Positions 8,120 to 15,536 of a stretch of 20,564 bases of DNA are shown in pieces. The notes under the pieces were generated by a model that made no database searches, had not been told where the DNA came from, and worked only from the letters and a program-made list of their open reading frames with translations. Made by a program: the position numbers and the translations under genes. The stretch is from Bacillota bacterium. Lineage in GTDB: Bacteria > Bacillota_A > Clostridia > Lachnospirales > Lachnospiraceae. Position 1 is the stretch's first letter; every line of letters starts with the position of its first letter. The stretch spans positions 1 to 20,564 of the forward strand of contig JAEZSL010000105.1 of assembly GCA_023443925.1 (NCBI GenBank), in the 5' to 3' direction.

Positions 8120-9661
8120 ATGGTAAAACTGGCTATTGTTGAAGATGAAAAAATTCTACTGGATGATCTGGAAAATAATATTGACTGGGAGGCAATGGAT
8201 GTAACGGTAGCCTTTACGGAACGAAACGGCATTAATGCACTGCGCCGGATAAAACGGGAACCGGTCGATATCGTAATAACGGACATCCGTATGCCTGTTA
8301 TGAACGGAATTGAAATGGCAGGTGAGCTTCATAAACTGGATAGCAACATCCAAATCATATTCCTCACGGGATATGATGATGTGGAATATATGAAGTCCGC
8401 TATCCAGTTAAATATTGTATCCTATATATCAAAACCTTTCCGTGAGGAAGAATTGCAGGAGGCAGTACAAACTGCATTAAACCGTATAAGTTTAATACAG
8501 AATGCAGTAATTGGTAAACAAAACCGGCTGGAAAAAGCTCTGTCGGAACTGATTTTTTCCGGCAATCAGAAGAATAACCTGTTTCAGGGAACCTATACTT
8601 TGATGCTCGCCTGCGTCAGCCGCTTTAATGCCATCTATAATACAAGATCGGCAGCAGAGGTAACCTGGCTGGCGGAAGATATAAAGGTTAGAATTCAATA
8701 TTTCTTATCCTGCAGGGTGGAAAAGTATGTGGTTTTAAATCTTTCCAAAGGGCATTATCTTATTTTGACGGATGCCGGATATGATTTTGCTAAGCTGCAG
8801 AGTGCCGACTACGTAGAATTAAATGAGTCACTTGAGAATTCTATACATATTGATTTACATTACCAGGAGGAATCCAGCGGAATAACGGCAGACCAGTTTC
8901 AAAAGGCCTATCACGAAATAATAAAATTATATGAAAGCAGTTTCTACACCTTAAAGAGAAGGAACCCGGTAAGAGATTCAAGATCTGTACTTAAAAGGCA
9001 GTTGCTGTCCGGAATTATATCCATGGAACAAAAGGAATGCCTGCGTATCCTGGAAAGATATTTTGATGCCCTGGCTGTGGAGAAACCGCCAAAAGATAAT
9101 ATAAAGGCAGAATGTTATGAGATCTGCAATAAAATATATGAGCTGTTTTTTTCAAGTTCCAAGGAGATGGAAGCGGTTGTCAGGGAGAAAGGCGATATAC
9201 TGAAATCTCTGGAGGAATACGATAATATTGACCAAATTGAGAAGTATATTAGTGCTTTTTTGCGGAATGCATTTCATTTTAAACAAAACTTAGAAACCGG
9301 GTCCGATAACGATGTACAGATTGTAAACCGCGTGATACATTATATCAATAAAAATTACGATAAACCGATTTCTGCTGAAAATCTGGTGGAGCAATTCTAC
9401 TTTGCTTCCAATACGATACGGGCAATTTTTAAAAGACAAACCGGTAAAACAATTCATGAATATCTGACGGAGACAAGGATGGAACGGGCAAGAATTTTAT
9501 TGGAAAACGGTTCATTAAAAATTAAAGATATAGCAGATAAAGTCGGATATGACAGTGTATCTTATTTTTGTATGCGGTTTTCCCGTAATTTTGGCATCTC
9601 TCCGCTTAGTTACCGTAAAAAAATAGTTTGCCTGAAGGAGCAGGAAACCGGTGAAGATTAG
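8120..9661 (+). CDS. Response regulator, YesN type (receiver + AraC HTH)
   Basis: The product is 513 residues. The N-terminal receiver starts at VKLAIVEDE with the acidic pair at residues 8-9, the likely phosphoacceptor Asp55 in the T-D-I-R-M-P motif, and the conserved lysine in S-Y-I-S-K-P-F near residue 105. A middle region of about 270 residues has no recognised motif. The last 100 residues are an AraC-type double helix-turn-helix ending in G-I-S-P-L-S-Y-R. I chose the ATG at 8120 because the receiver begins directly there; an upstream in-frame ATG (8063) would add an unrelated tail. The gene overlaps the sensor kinase by 11 bp. It most likely activates the adjacent sugar transporter and glycosidase genes when phosphorylated by that kinase. 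Confidence 0.93.
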   Translation: MVKLAIVEDEKILLDDLENNIDWEAMDVTVAFTERNGINALRRIKREPVDIVITDIRMPVMNGIEMAGELHKLDSNIQIIFLTGYDDVEYMKSAIQLNIVSYISKPFREEELQEAVQTALNRISLIQNAVIGKQNRLEKALSELIFSGNQKNNLFQGTYTLMLACVSRFNAIYNTRSAAEVTWLAEDIKVRIQYFLSCRVEKYVVLNLSKGHYLILTDAGYDFAKLQSADYVELNESLENSIHIDLHYQEESSGITADQFQKAYHEIIKLYESSFYTLKRRNPVRDSRSVLKRQLLSGIISMEQKECLRILERYFDALAVEKPPKDNIKAECYEICNKIYELFFSSSKEMEAVVREKGDILKSLEEYDNIDQIEKYISAFLRNAFHFKQNLETGSDNDVQIVNRVIHYINKNYDKPISAENLVEQFYFASNTIRAIFKRQTGKTIHEYLTETRMERARILLENGSLKIKDIADKVGYDSVSYFCMRFSRNFGISPLSYRKKIVCLKEQETGED

Positions 9662-11381
9662 ACAGATTCGATTTAATAAATTGCATTTTCATACCAGGCT
9701 GATTCTGGTAATGTCAGTTACCGTTGTGATCATGTTCGGATGCATTTCTTCCTTTTATATTGTAAAAATCCGGCATCAATTAAGAAATCAGGTTCTGCAG
9801 GAAATAGAGGTTACCACCAATCAGTTACAGACGGAATTAAATACTAAAATCCGGAATATTTCCAGTATAACCGATATGCTATTTACAAATAACGAATTAA
9901 ACCGGAGATTAACAGCAGATTATGAGAAGCCGCTGGAATATTGGGAGTTTTATAATTATCTCACACAGTATAGCTCTGAAATTATGATGATGGATAAAAA
10001 TATTAAATTAATCACATTCTTTACTGCCAATCCTACGCTGGTACCCGATAAAAAGAATGTCCGGTTATACCAGGAAATTAAAGAAAGTCCGGTATATAAG
10101 GATATTGTACAAAGAGGCGGCAGCTGTGCTTTTTATATGATGCGGGATGTATTTTCAGAAAATTATTTTAAGTACAACAATGTGTCGGATCCCCGGAATA
10201 TCTGCTTGCTGCGGTATTTAAAATATAACAGTTCCTATTATATTATGGCAGTAGAAATTTCAAAAGATATGTTTGCAGGGAGCTTTAAGAATGAGCGGAA
10301 CAAAGAAATGTATGTTATGGATGGCAGCGATAATATACTGATGCATTATAAAAACGGTAAAAATGTATGGTCAAAAAAGGATGAGCCTACCGTACTGTAT
10401 AATAACACGCAGGGGAAGGTGAATTCCACCTGTGAGCTGAATAACCAGTGGAAAATTATTGTTTCCACCGATACCAGAACGATGTTTCATACCATTAACA
10501 GAACCATTTATGAGATGGTATATGCAAGCGTGCTGATTATTTTAGGAGCACTTTTTATTACCATTTTAATCTTAAGAAAAATGTCCTCCAGAATCATGGA
10601 ACTAAATCATATGATACAGGAGGTGCATCAAAGCTATGATAATATGAATCTAGAAAAAGAAGAGATGGACCAGGATGAGATCGGCATCGTCATTCTTTCT
10701 TTTAAACGGCTTATGGAACGGGTACAGTATTTGATGAAAGAGGTATATGAAAAGGAAATTAAGGCCCAGAGCATCGAATTAGAATTATTACATTCCCAGA
10801 TTAAACCGCATTTTTTGTATAATACTTTATCCTCGATTTCTTCTTTGGCCAGAAAATATCATGACAGACAGCTTTTAGAAATGATTCGTTCATTGTCGGA
10901 CCTTTACCGCATTTCACTGAACCGGGGCAAAAATTTTATAACCATTGAAATGGAAATTCAAATTACACGCTGCTATGTCTATATTATGGAAAACAGGTTT
11001 AGGGATCTGATACATATCAGTATGGATATAGGCCAGGACACCCTGGACGGAATTATTCCTAAAGTTCTTTTTCAGCCCTTTGTTGAAAATGCCATTAATC
11101 ATGCCATGAAACCGGAACAGATATTAAACATAAATATTTCGTCAAAACGGGAAGGAGACAACCTGATTCTTATAGTAAAAGATGACGGTATCGGTATGGA
11201 GGAAGAAAAACTGGACTCAATCTTTCATGATATGGAAGGAAGAACCGGATTTGGAATCCGTAATGTACATCAGCGGATCAAAATAACTTACGGGGAAGAA
11301 TATGGTGTAAAAATGGAAAGTACGGCGGGGGCCGGCACCATAGTAATTATTCGGGTCCCATACCGTGTAATGGAGTTATAG
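9651..11381 (+). CDS. Sensor histidine kinase, YesM type
   Basis: This is a 576-residue membrane kinase. A first transmembrane helix lies at about residues 16-38, an extracellular sensing region of about 245 residues (probably Cache-like) follows, and a second helix is at about 288-308, then a HAMP-like linker and coiled coil. The His_kinase motif SQIKPHFLYNTL carries the phosphorylated His387. The ATPase domain shows P-F-V-E-N-A-I-N-H (N box), D-D-G-I-G-M (G1) and G-F-G-I-R-N-V (G2). It starts with GTG at 9651 behind AAGGAG (9635-9640), overlapping the end of the regulator gene, which implies translational coupling. YesM/YesN pairs next to ATPase-less sugar importers typically sense the extracellular saccharide. 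Confidence 0.93.
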   Translation: MKIRQIRFNKLHFHTRLILVMSVTVVIMFGCISSFYIVKIRHQLRNQVLQEIEVTTNQLQTELNTKIRNISSITDMLFTNNELNRRLTADYEKPLEYWEFYNYLTQYSSEIMMMDKNIKLITFFTANPTLVPDKKNVRLYQEIKESPVYKDIVQRGGSCAFYMMRDVFSENYFKYNNVSDPRNICLLRYLKYNSSYYIMAVEISKDMFAGSFKNERNKEMYVMDGSDNILMHYKNGKNVWSKKDEPTVLYNNTQGKVNSTCELNNQWKIIVSTDTRTMFHTINRTIYEMVYASVLIILGALFITILILRKMSSRIMELNHMIQEVHQSYDNMNLEKEEMDQDEIGIVILSFKRLMERVQYLMKEVYEKEIKAQSIELELLHSQIKPHFLYNTLSSISSLARKYHDRQLLEMIRSLSDLYRISLNRGKNFITIEMEIQITRCYVYIMENRFRDLIHISMDIGQDTLDGIIPKVLFQPFVENAINHAMKPEQILNINISSKREGDNLILIVKDDGIGMEEEKLDSIFHDMEGRTGFGIRNVHQRIKITYGEEYGVKMESTAGAGTIVIIRVPYRVMEL

Positions 11382-11453
11382 GAGAGGGATTAGAACTGCC
11401 ATAAGCAAGAAGGATATAAGGTGATCCCGGCGGGGAGATACATACCACGACCT

Positions 11454-11482
11454 AAGCATGTCGTTAAACTGCTTCTTTTTTT
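11454..11482 (+). terminator. Weak terminator after the sensor kinase
   Basis: AAGCA (11454-11458) and TGCTT (11470-11474) can pair, and TTTTTTT follows at 11476-11482. The stem is short and AT-rich, but the T-run is good and it lies 72 bp after the kinase stop. The rest of the gap to 11659 shows only an isolated TATAAT (11531-11536) without a -35. Confidence 0.4.
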
Positions 11483-11659
11483 GTTTATGTTTGTCCGTTT
11501 TTTAAGGAATATAAAGGTGAAAGAATAACATATAATTGGTTAAGCGTTATGGAAAAAATAATATGGCAAGCCAGAGGGAATGAGTAAGGATGTAAATTAA
11601 TATGCAGAATAAGGTTTGCCGGCGGAGATATTTAGTTAAACCATGGAGGGAAAGCAGGA

Positions 11660-12259
11660 ATGTATAATGAAGGGTTTGGGAGAAGACTTTGGAAGTTTTC
11701 TATTCTGGTAATGGTCATGCTGTTCTGCGGTTCCGGATACTTAGCCTCTGCCAGCGCCTTAAGTAACAGTCTGAAAGAAAGTAGAATAAACAAGCCAATC
11801 GAGTTGGGGAATAATTGGGAAACGGTAAAGGATAGAATTTATTCCCTAAATGCAGCAGAGGCTGAATTGCTTTATGGTGCGGCGGCAAATCAGATTGAAG
11901 ATCAAATATCAGGTAATAAAATAACAGTAGTCGAATTTGGTGTAGACAGTGAATACAGCAGAGAGGAGGGAGCAGCCATTTTTCCGGATCTGGAGGTAGT
12001 GGAAAAGGGAACCTATTGGCTGGATATTTACTATCTGCCAGACCGTGACGATCTCTATTATGATATAAGTGTTAATGGCAGGAATCAGGTTGCCCTGTGC
12101 CCGGCTGCCCGGTTCTTGTATACAGCAGGAGTCCGGCGGGTTGAGATTGAATTGCAGGCAGGCAGTAATGAACTTACCTTCCGACGCAAAGGGCGATATG
12201 CACCAAAGCTTTACAAAATTGAAATATTAAATAAAAATTACATAGATAACAATAAATAA
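11660..12259 (+). CDS. Small secreted protein resembling a free-standing carbohydrate-binding module
   Basis: This 199-residue protein has a basic N-terminus, a hydrophobic core (about residues 13-30) and an A-S-A type signal-peptidase I site near residue 33. The mature part is rich in beta-prone segments. It ends with a V-E-I-E-L-x-A-G-S-N-E-L-T-F segment followed by A-P-K-L-Y-K-I-E-I-L. This pattern resembles the last strands of CBM6/CBM35-like beta-sandwiches (L-x-x-G-x-N-x-I then a P-x-L-D-x-I strand). No catalytic domain is attached. GGAGGG at 11645-11650 supports the ATG at 11660. Lying just after the sugar two-component system, it may bind polysaccharide at the cell surface or be a remnant of a larger enzyme. 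Fold assignment is from pattern only, and function is unproven. Confidence 0.7.
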   Translation: MYNEGFGRRLWKFSILVMVMLFCGSGYLASASALSNSLKESRINKPIELGNNWETVKDRIYSLNAAEAELLYGAAANQIEDQISGNKITVVEFGVDSEYSREEGAAIFPDLEVVEKGTYWLDIYYLPDRDDLYYDISVNGRNQVALCPAARFLYTAGVRRVEIELQAGSNELTFRRKGRYAPKLYKIEILNKNYIDNNK

Positions 12260-12332
12260 CCGCTTTGTTATTTCTTGTTTTAGTTTGTCAATATAATAAT
12301 ACTTCAACTATTTACGCACTTTATTATTTGTG

Positions 12333-12361
12333 TTAGAATAAAAATACTATTTCGATATAAA
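12333..12361 (+). promoter_or_regulatory. Candidate promoter for the HAAS-domain gene
   Basis: TTAGAA (12333-12338) and TATAAA (12356-12361) are separated by 17 bp, about 75 bp before the ATG at 12437. The first arm of the inverted repeat at 12344-12377 lies in the spacer and the second lies just past the predicted start site. Confidence 0.4.
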
Positions 12362-12377
12362 CTTACAGAAATAGTAT
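12344..12377. promoter_or_regulatory. Inverted repeat overlapping the HAAS-gene promoter
   Basis: ATACTATTTC (12344-12353) and GAAATAGTAT (12368-12377) are perfect 10-bp inverted arms with 14 bp between them. They bracket the -10-like TATAAA. The placement suits a repressor operator; as RNA it would be a hairpin without a U-tract. No regulator gene is adjacent. Confidence 0.4.
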
Positions 12378-12436
12378 CATTAATAAAAAACACTTTTCGC
12401 CAACGAATAATAATTTGCGTCAGATAGGAGGCATAT

Positions 12437-12952
12437 ATGACAAAGAATGAATTTATGGACGGACTAAGCGCTGCCTTAACCGGAGAAATACCCGATGCTG
12501 AAGTTAAAAGTAATATTCTTTTTTATGAAGATTATATAAAAGGTAAAAGTATAAATAGCAGTGAAGAAGATGTCATAAACCAGCTTGGTGATCCCAGACT
12601 AATAGCGAAAACCATTATAGAAACCTATCAGATCAGTCATGGGCCTCTATATAACAGTACAAAACATGATGGAGCATATCAGGATGCCCAAACCAAGGAT
12701 GGTAATTCCTATAAGGATTATCGAGGCAATTATGATGACAGTACCAATGATTATGGTAAAAAATATAACTTTAATCTTAGTAATTCTCTTACCTGGTATC
12801 AGAAATTAATCTTTGGTGCAATCGCTGCTATCCTTATTATACTGTTCTTTATTATCGGCGGTATTTTACTCCGGTTGTTTTTTACGGTAGGTTTACCCAT
12901 ATTGATTATATATCTTGGGTATAAGCTGATCGTTAATAACTACAGAAGATAG
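12437..12952 (+). CDS. HAAS-domain (DUF1700-type) membrane protein
   Basis: This is a 171-residue protein. Residues 1-65 match the HAAS/DUF1700 pattern: M-T-K-x-E-F-(M)-x-x-L, an I-x-F-Y-E-D-Y-I helix, then the L-G-D-P-x-x-I-A segment. A hydrophilic Tyr/Asp/Asn-rich linker (about 70-115) leads to two closely spaced hydrophobic helices (about 122-165) and a basic tail. AGGAGG at 12426-12431 precedes the ATG. HAAS domains usually accompany a PadR-type regulator, but none is encoded next to it here, so it is an orphan copy. It probably acts in membrane-linked signalling, and no specific role can be read from sequence. Confidence 0.75.
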   Translation: MTKNEFMDGLSAALTGEIPDAEVKSNILFYEDYIKGKSINSSEEDVINQLGDPRLIAKTIIETYQISHGPLYNSTKHDGAYQDAQTKDGNSYKDYRGNYDDSTNDYGKKYNFNLSNSLTWYQKLIFGAIAAILIILFFIIGGILLRLFFTVGLPILIIYLGYKLIVNNYRR

Positions 12953-13054
12953 TTAACTGACCGACGTTTTCAACTATATTAAAATTAACATTTCTTACTG
13001 CAGCATCATTAAATGGTAAGGTTTGTTTCCATACAATTAACATAACCACACTAA

Positions 13055-13276
13055 TATATAAAACCCTGAGATTTCTGTTTTTTTGGAAGAAACCGTCAGG
13101 GTTTTTGAATTTTATTGTTATATAACAATTTGATACCAGCGTTTTATTTGGAATTTTTGCAAAGTGAAACGACCGCGAGGGGGAGCCAGGCGGTCGTTTC
13201 GATGAGGGGAGTATAAATAATTAATAAGGGGTTATATAGTGTGTTAGGAGAATCATAAATGATATCTCTTTAACAC
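13055..13276 (-). ncRNA. Candidate C-rich small RNA on the minus strand
   Basis: No gene is supported in 12953-13528, yet the minus strand shows a complete transcription unit. A promoter (TTGCAT, 17 bp, TATAAT; plus 13306-13311 and 13283-13288) predicts a start near 13276. A 5' hairpin follows (arms 13265-13276 and 13241-13251), then a loosely structured linker with CCCC and CUCCCC tracts. A strong 11-bp GC-rich hairpin comes next (13166-13176 with 13190-13200) whose 13-nt loop reads CUGGCUCCCCCUC, and the unit ends at the terminator at 13060-13106. The length would be about 220 nt. The repeated C-rich unpaired tracts (CUCC, CCCC, CUCCCC, CUCCCCC) resemble anti-Shine-Dalgarno seed motifs known from Gram-positive regulatory RNAs such as RsaE/RoxS. 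Expression and strand are inferred; the plus strand could instead carry a G-rich structured leader. Confidence 0.5.
13060..13106. terminator. Bidirectional terminator (HAAS gene on plus, candidate sRNA on minus)
   Basis: AAAACCCTGA (13060-13069) and TCAGGGTTTT (13096-13105) form a 10-bp stem, with an inner TTTCT/AGAAA pairing. On the plus strand it is followed by T residues and on the minus strand by UUUUAUAUAUU, so it can stop transcription both ways. Confidence 0.75.
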
Positions 13277-13282
13277 AATTAC

Positions 13283-13311
13283 ATTATAATACATGAAGAG
13301 ATATAATGCAA
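13283..13311 (-). promoter_or_regulatory. Promoter of the candidate sRNA
   Basis: On the minus strand, TTGCAT (plus 13306-13311) and a perfect TATAAT (plus 13283-13288) are 17 bp apart. Inverted arms ATATCTCTT (13262-13270) and AAGAGATAT (13296-13304) flank the -10 box, one in the spacer and one just after the predicted start, so they could form an operator. Confidence 0.5.
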
Positions 13312-13528
13312 TAAAAAAGATTAAAATTTATAAAAAAATTTAATGTAAATTTCTTACATGGAGATGCATTTGCGAAAGGATTTCGGCAATATGACGAGAA
13401 ACGTGATTTAATCTGGGATAAAATTCTTAATTCAATAATTTTTCAAAATTCAGGATGTATAATTTTAACCGAAAAAGTCCATAATAACGATGTAATCTAA
13501 AACAAGATTTTTAGGAGGGCTATTTATA
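13305..13528. other. Non-coding stretch upstream of the Asn/Ser/Thr-rich gene
   Basis: AT-rich DNA holds an 8-bp stem with one bulged G and a GGA triloop (13370-13377 with 13381-13389). A TATAAT at 13458-13463 is directly preceded by TG and could serve the gene at 13529, but no good -35 is present. Nothing else is supported. Confidence 0.35.
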
Positions 13529-13756
13529 ATGGAAAATAATTTTAAAAATGCATCAAACAACACTTCAAGAAATGCCAATACTTCTAACTCAACAAGCTCA
13601 ACTTCTAGAAATGCAAACACTTCAAACACAACTGGCAGCAAAAACACTACAAGCTCACAGAACTATACAACCGGAAGCTCCAAAAATTCAACTTCCAAGA
13701 ACGGCGTAAAAAATACCAACAGCTCTAATTTCCGTGACGCAAACGAAAGAGATTAA
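13529..13756 (+). CDS. Small Asn/Ser/Thr-rich low-complexity protein
   Basis: The 75-residue product is about two thirds Asn, Ser and Thr (49 of 75), with scattered Lys and Arg and an acidic/basic tail (FRDANERD). No hydrophobic segment, signal peptide or cysteine is present. Residues 12-20 (TSRNANTSN) recur exactly at 25-33, reflecting a 27-bp near-repeat at 13562 and 13601. AGGAGG at 13513-13518 lies 10 nt before the ATG, and a good terminator follows the stop, so this is a real single-gene unit. The composition recalls small spore or surface proteins of Clostridia, but I do not recognise the family and assign no function. Confidence 0.7.
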   Translation: MENNFKNASNNTSRNANTSNSTSSTSRNANTSNTTGSKNTTSSQNYTTGSSKNSTSKNGVKNTNSSNFRDANERD

Positions 13757-13775
13757 TAGTTAGGGTAGTAGAATT

Positions 13776-13807
13776 AGTCTTCATCATAACTGGTGGAGAC
13801 TTTTTTT
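13776..13807 (+). terminator. Rho-independent terminator after the Asn/Ser/Thr-rich gene
   Basis: AGTCTTC (13776-13782) pairs with GGAGACT (13795-13801) through seven pairs including one wobble. The 12-nt loop is followed by seven T residues (13801-13807). Confidence 0.8.
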
Positions 13808-13875
13808 ATTATAAAACCGTTATGCACAATCTTTCCGGAAAAGGAATATGATAATATTGAATTGAAGGTGATATA

Positions 13876-14178
13876 ATGGCTTTTGAAACAATCCGTGCAA
13901 AAGATATCGAAAACTACATAGGCAAATATAATATACTGATCATTGATTTAAGAGAACCAGTTGAATACAGATATGCCCATATACCGACTGCTGTAAATAT
14001 TCCATTTTTGGATTTTGAAAATAGAAAAAGTTCCATACCTTCAGACCGTTTATTAATATTATATTGTGACAGAGGTAATCTAAGCCTGTTATTAGCGAGA
14101 GAATTAAGCAACGAAGGGTATCAGGTAAAAAATATTTACGGCGGCATCCGCGCATATCGAGGCCAGTTAGTGCAATAA
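13876..14178 (+). CDS. Single-domain rhodanese-like sulfurtransferase
   Basis: The product is 100 residues, the usual size for a stand-alone rhodanese domain and cytoplasmic. It shows I-I-D-L-R-E-P-V-E-Y near the N-terminus, H-I-P-x-A-x-N-I-P in the first half, and the active-site loop beginning at Cys64 (C-D-R-G-N-L-S). The G-Y-x-V-K-N-I-Y-G-G-I segment follows near the end. It would carry persulfide sulfur on Cys64; the acceptor is not evident. AAGGTG just upstream supports the ATG at 13876. It sits alone between a terminator and the promoter of the methyltransferase gene. Confidence 0.9.
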   Translation: MAFETIRAKDIENYIGKYNILIIDLREPVEYRYAHIPTAVNIPFLDFENRKSSIPSDRLLILYCDRGNLSLLLARELSNEGYQVKNIYGGIRAYRGQLVQ

Positions 14179-14212
14179 TAAAAATACCGTAAAAAAGATA
14201 GCAATTACACAT

Positions 14213-14241
14213 TTGCAAACCATTCAGCCGTATGTTATAAT
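14213..14241 (+). promoter_or_regulatory. Sigma-A promoter for the rRNA methyltransferase gene
   Basis: TTGCAA (14213-14218) and TATAAT (14236-14241) are 17 bp apart, with a TG one base before the -10 (extended -10). The predicted start near 14248 gives a leader of about 130 nt. Confidence 0.6.
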
Positions 14242-14256
14242 CTATTGTCAGTTTAA

Positions 14257-14290
14257 TATAACCTCATGCTTTAAGGGGCATGAGGTTATA
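14257..14290 (+). other. Perfect 13-bp hairpin at the 5' end of the methyltransferase mRNA
   Basis: Arms 14257-14269 and 14278-14290 are fully complementary around the loop TTTAAGGG. It begins about 10 nt after the predicted transcription start and lacks a following T-run, so it is a leader structure rather than a terminator. It may stabilise or regulate the message. Confidence 0.6.
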
Positions 14291-14378
14291 ATTCAAATAA
14301 TCCGGATTCGGATATGCAGAATAACTATAAATAATAACTTTTAAGTGCATTATAAAGCACAGATGGGAGTACAAAAGC

Positions 14379-15536
14379 ATGAGCCGATATGAATATATAG
14401 CACCTTGCCATTTTGGTCTGGAAAGTGTTTTAAAAAAGGAAATTGACGATTTAGGATATGAGATCGTCCAGGTTGAAGACGGACGTGTTATATTCGCCGG
14501 TGATGAAGCTGCGGTAAGCAGATCTAATATCTTTTTAAGAACAACAGAACGTGTTTTATTGAAAGTGGACAAGTTTAAGGCGGAGACCTTTGACGAATTA
14601 TTTGAAAAAACAAAAGCGGTACCCTGGGAGAACTTTATTCCGGCTAATGGGAAGTTCTGGGTTGCAAAAGCCACTTCCATCAAGAGTAAACTGTTCAGTC
14701 CATCCGATATTCAGTCCATTATGAAAAAAGCAATTGTAGAACGCCTTAAAAAAGTATACAAAATAGAATGGTTTCCGGAAGACGGAAATGAATATCCCAT
14801 CAGAGTTACTTTTATGAAAGATGAAATCACCATTGGTATCGATACCTCAGGAGAGTCGCTTCATAAAAGAGGTTACCGCAAGCTTGCAAGCAAGGCTCCT
14901 ATTACGGAAACTCTGGCAGCAGCTTTAATTATGCTTACTCCCTGGAATAAGGATAGAATCTTAATTGACCCTTTTTGCGGAAGCGGAACCATTCCCATTG
15001 AAGCAGCTTTAATCGGAGCCAACATCGCGCCTGGTATGAACCGGTCTTTCCTCTCTGAAAACTGGATGGAACTAATACCTAAGAAGGCTTGGTATTCGGC
15101 TATTGAGGAAGCCAATGATGTCAGACGTACATCCCCCGACCTGACAATCCAGGGTTATGACCTTGACGGTGAAATTGTAAAAGCGGCCAGACAGAATGCA
15201 GCCTTGGCGGAAGTGGACCAATATATCCACTTTCAGCAAAGATCGGTAAGCGATTTAAGCCATAATAAGAAATATGGTTTTATTATTACAAACCCGCCCT
15301 ACGGTGAGCGGTTAGAAGAAAAAGAGGCTTTGCCGGCTTTATACAAAGAGATCGGAAGAGCTTTCAATGCACTGGATGCATGGTCTTATTATATTATAAC
15401 AAGTTATGAGGACGCACAAAAATACATTGGAAGAAAAGCAGATAAGAACCGTAAAATTTACAATGGTATGATAAAGACATATTATTATCAGTTTATGGGT
15501 CCAAGACCACCGAAAAGGGACAATAAAGAGGCATAG
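14379..15536 (+). CDS. ypsC: THUMP-domain 23S rRNA guanine-N2 methyltransferase (YpsC/RlmL-like)
   Basis: This 385-residue cytoplasmic protein has an N-terminal ferredoxin-like/THUMP RNA-binding part (about residues 1-160). A class I SAM-dependent methyltransferase domain (about 165-375) follows. Motif I reads D-P-F-C-G-S-G-T at 197-204, and the catalytic N-P-P-Y motif is at residues 305-308, as in N2-guanine RNA methyltransferases. The size and order match the Bacillus YpsC family, equivalent to the N-terminal methyltransferase half of Escherichia coli RlmL, so 23S rRNA is the likely substrate. GGGAG upstream supports the ATG at 14379. It has its own promoter and a structured leader. Confidence 0.92.
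   Translation: MSRYEYIAPCHFGLESVLKKEIDDLGYEIVQVEDGRVIFAGDEAAVSRSNIFLRTTERVLLKVDKFKAETFDELFEKTKAVPWENFIPANGKFWVAKATSIKSKLFSPSDIQSIMKKAIVERLKKVYKIEWFPEDGNEYPIRVTFMKDEITIGIDTSGESLHKRGYRKLASKAPITETLAAALIMLTPWNKDRILIDPFCGSGTIPIEAALIGANIAPGMNRSFLSENWMELIPKKAWYSAIEEANDVRRTSPDLTIQGYDLDGEIVKAARQNAALAEVDQYIHFQQRSVSDLSHNKKYGFIITNPPYGERLEEKEALPALYKEIGRAFNALDAWSYYIITSYEDAQKYIGRKADKNRKIYNGMIKTYYYQFMGPRPPKRDNKEA

Noticed and set aside
13253..13275. Plus-strand mini-frame (M-I-S-L) behind AGGAG at 13246-13250
   Set aside because: Four codons only; the AGGAG is better explained as the complement of a C-rich tract in the minus-strand RNA candidate.
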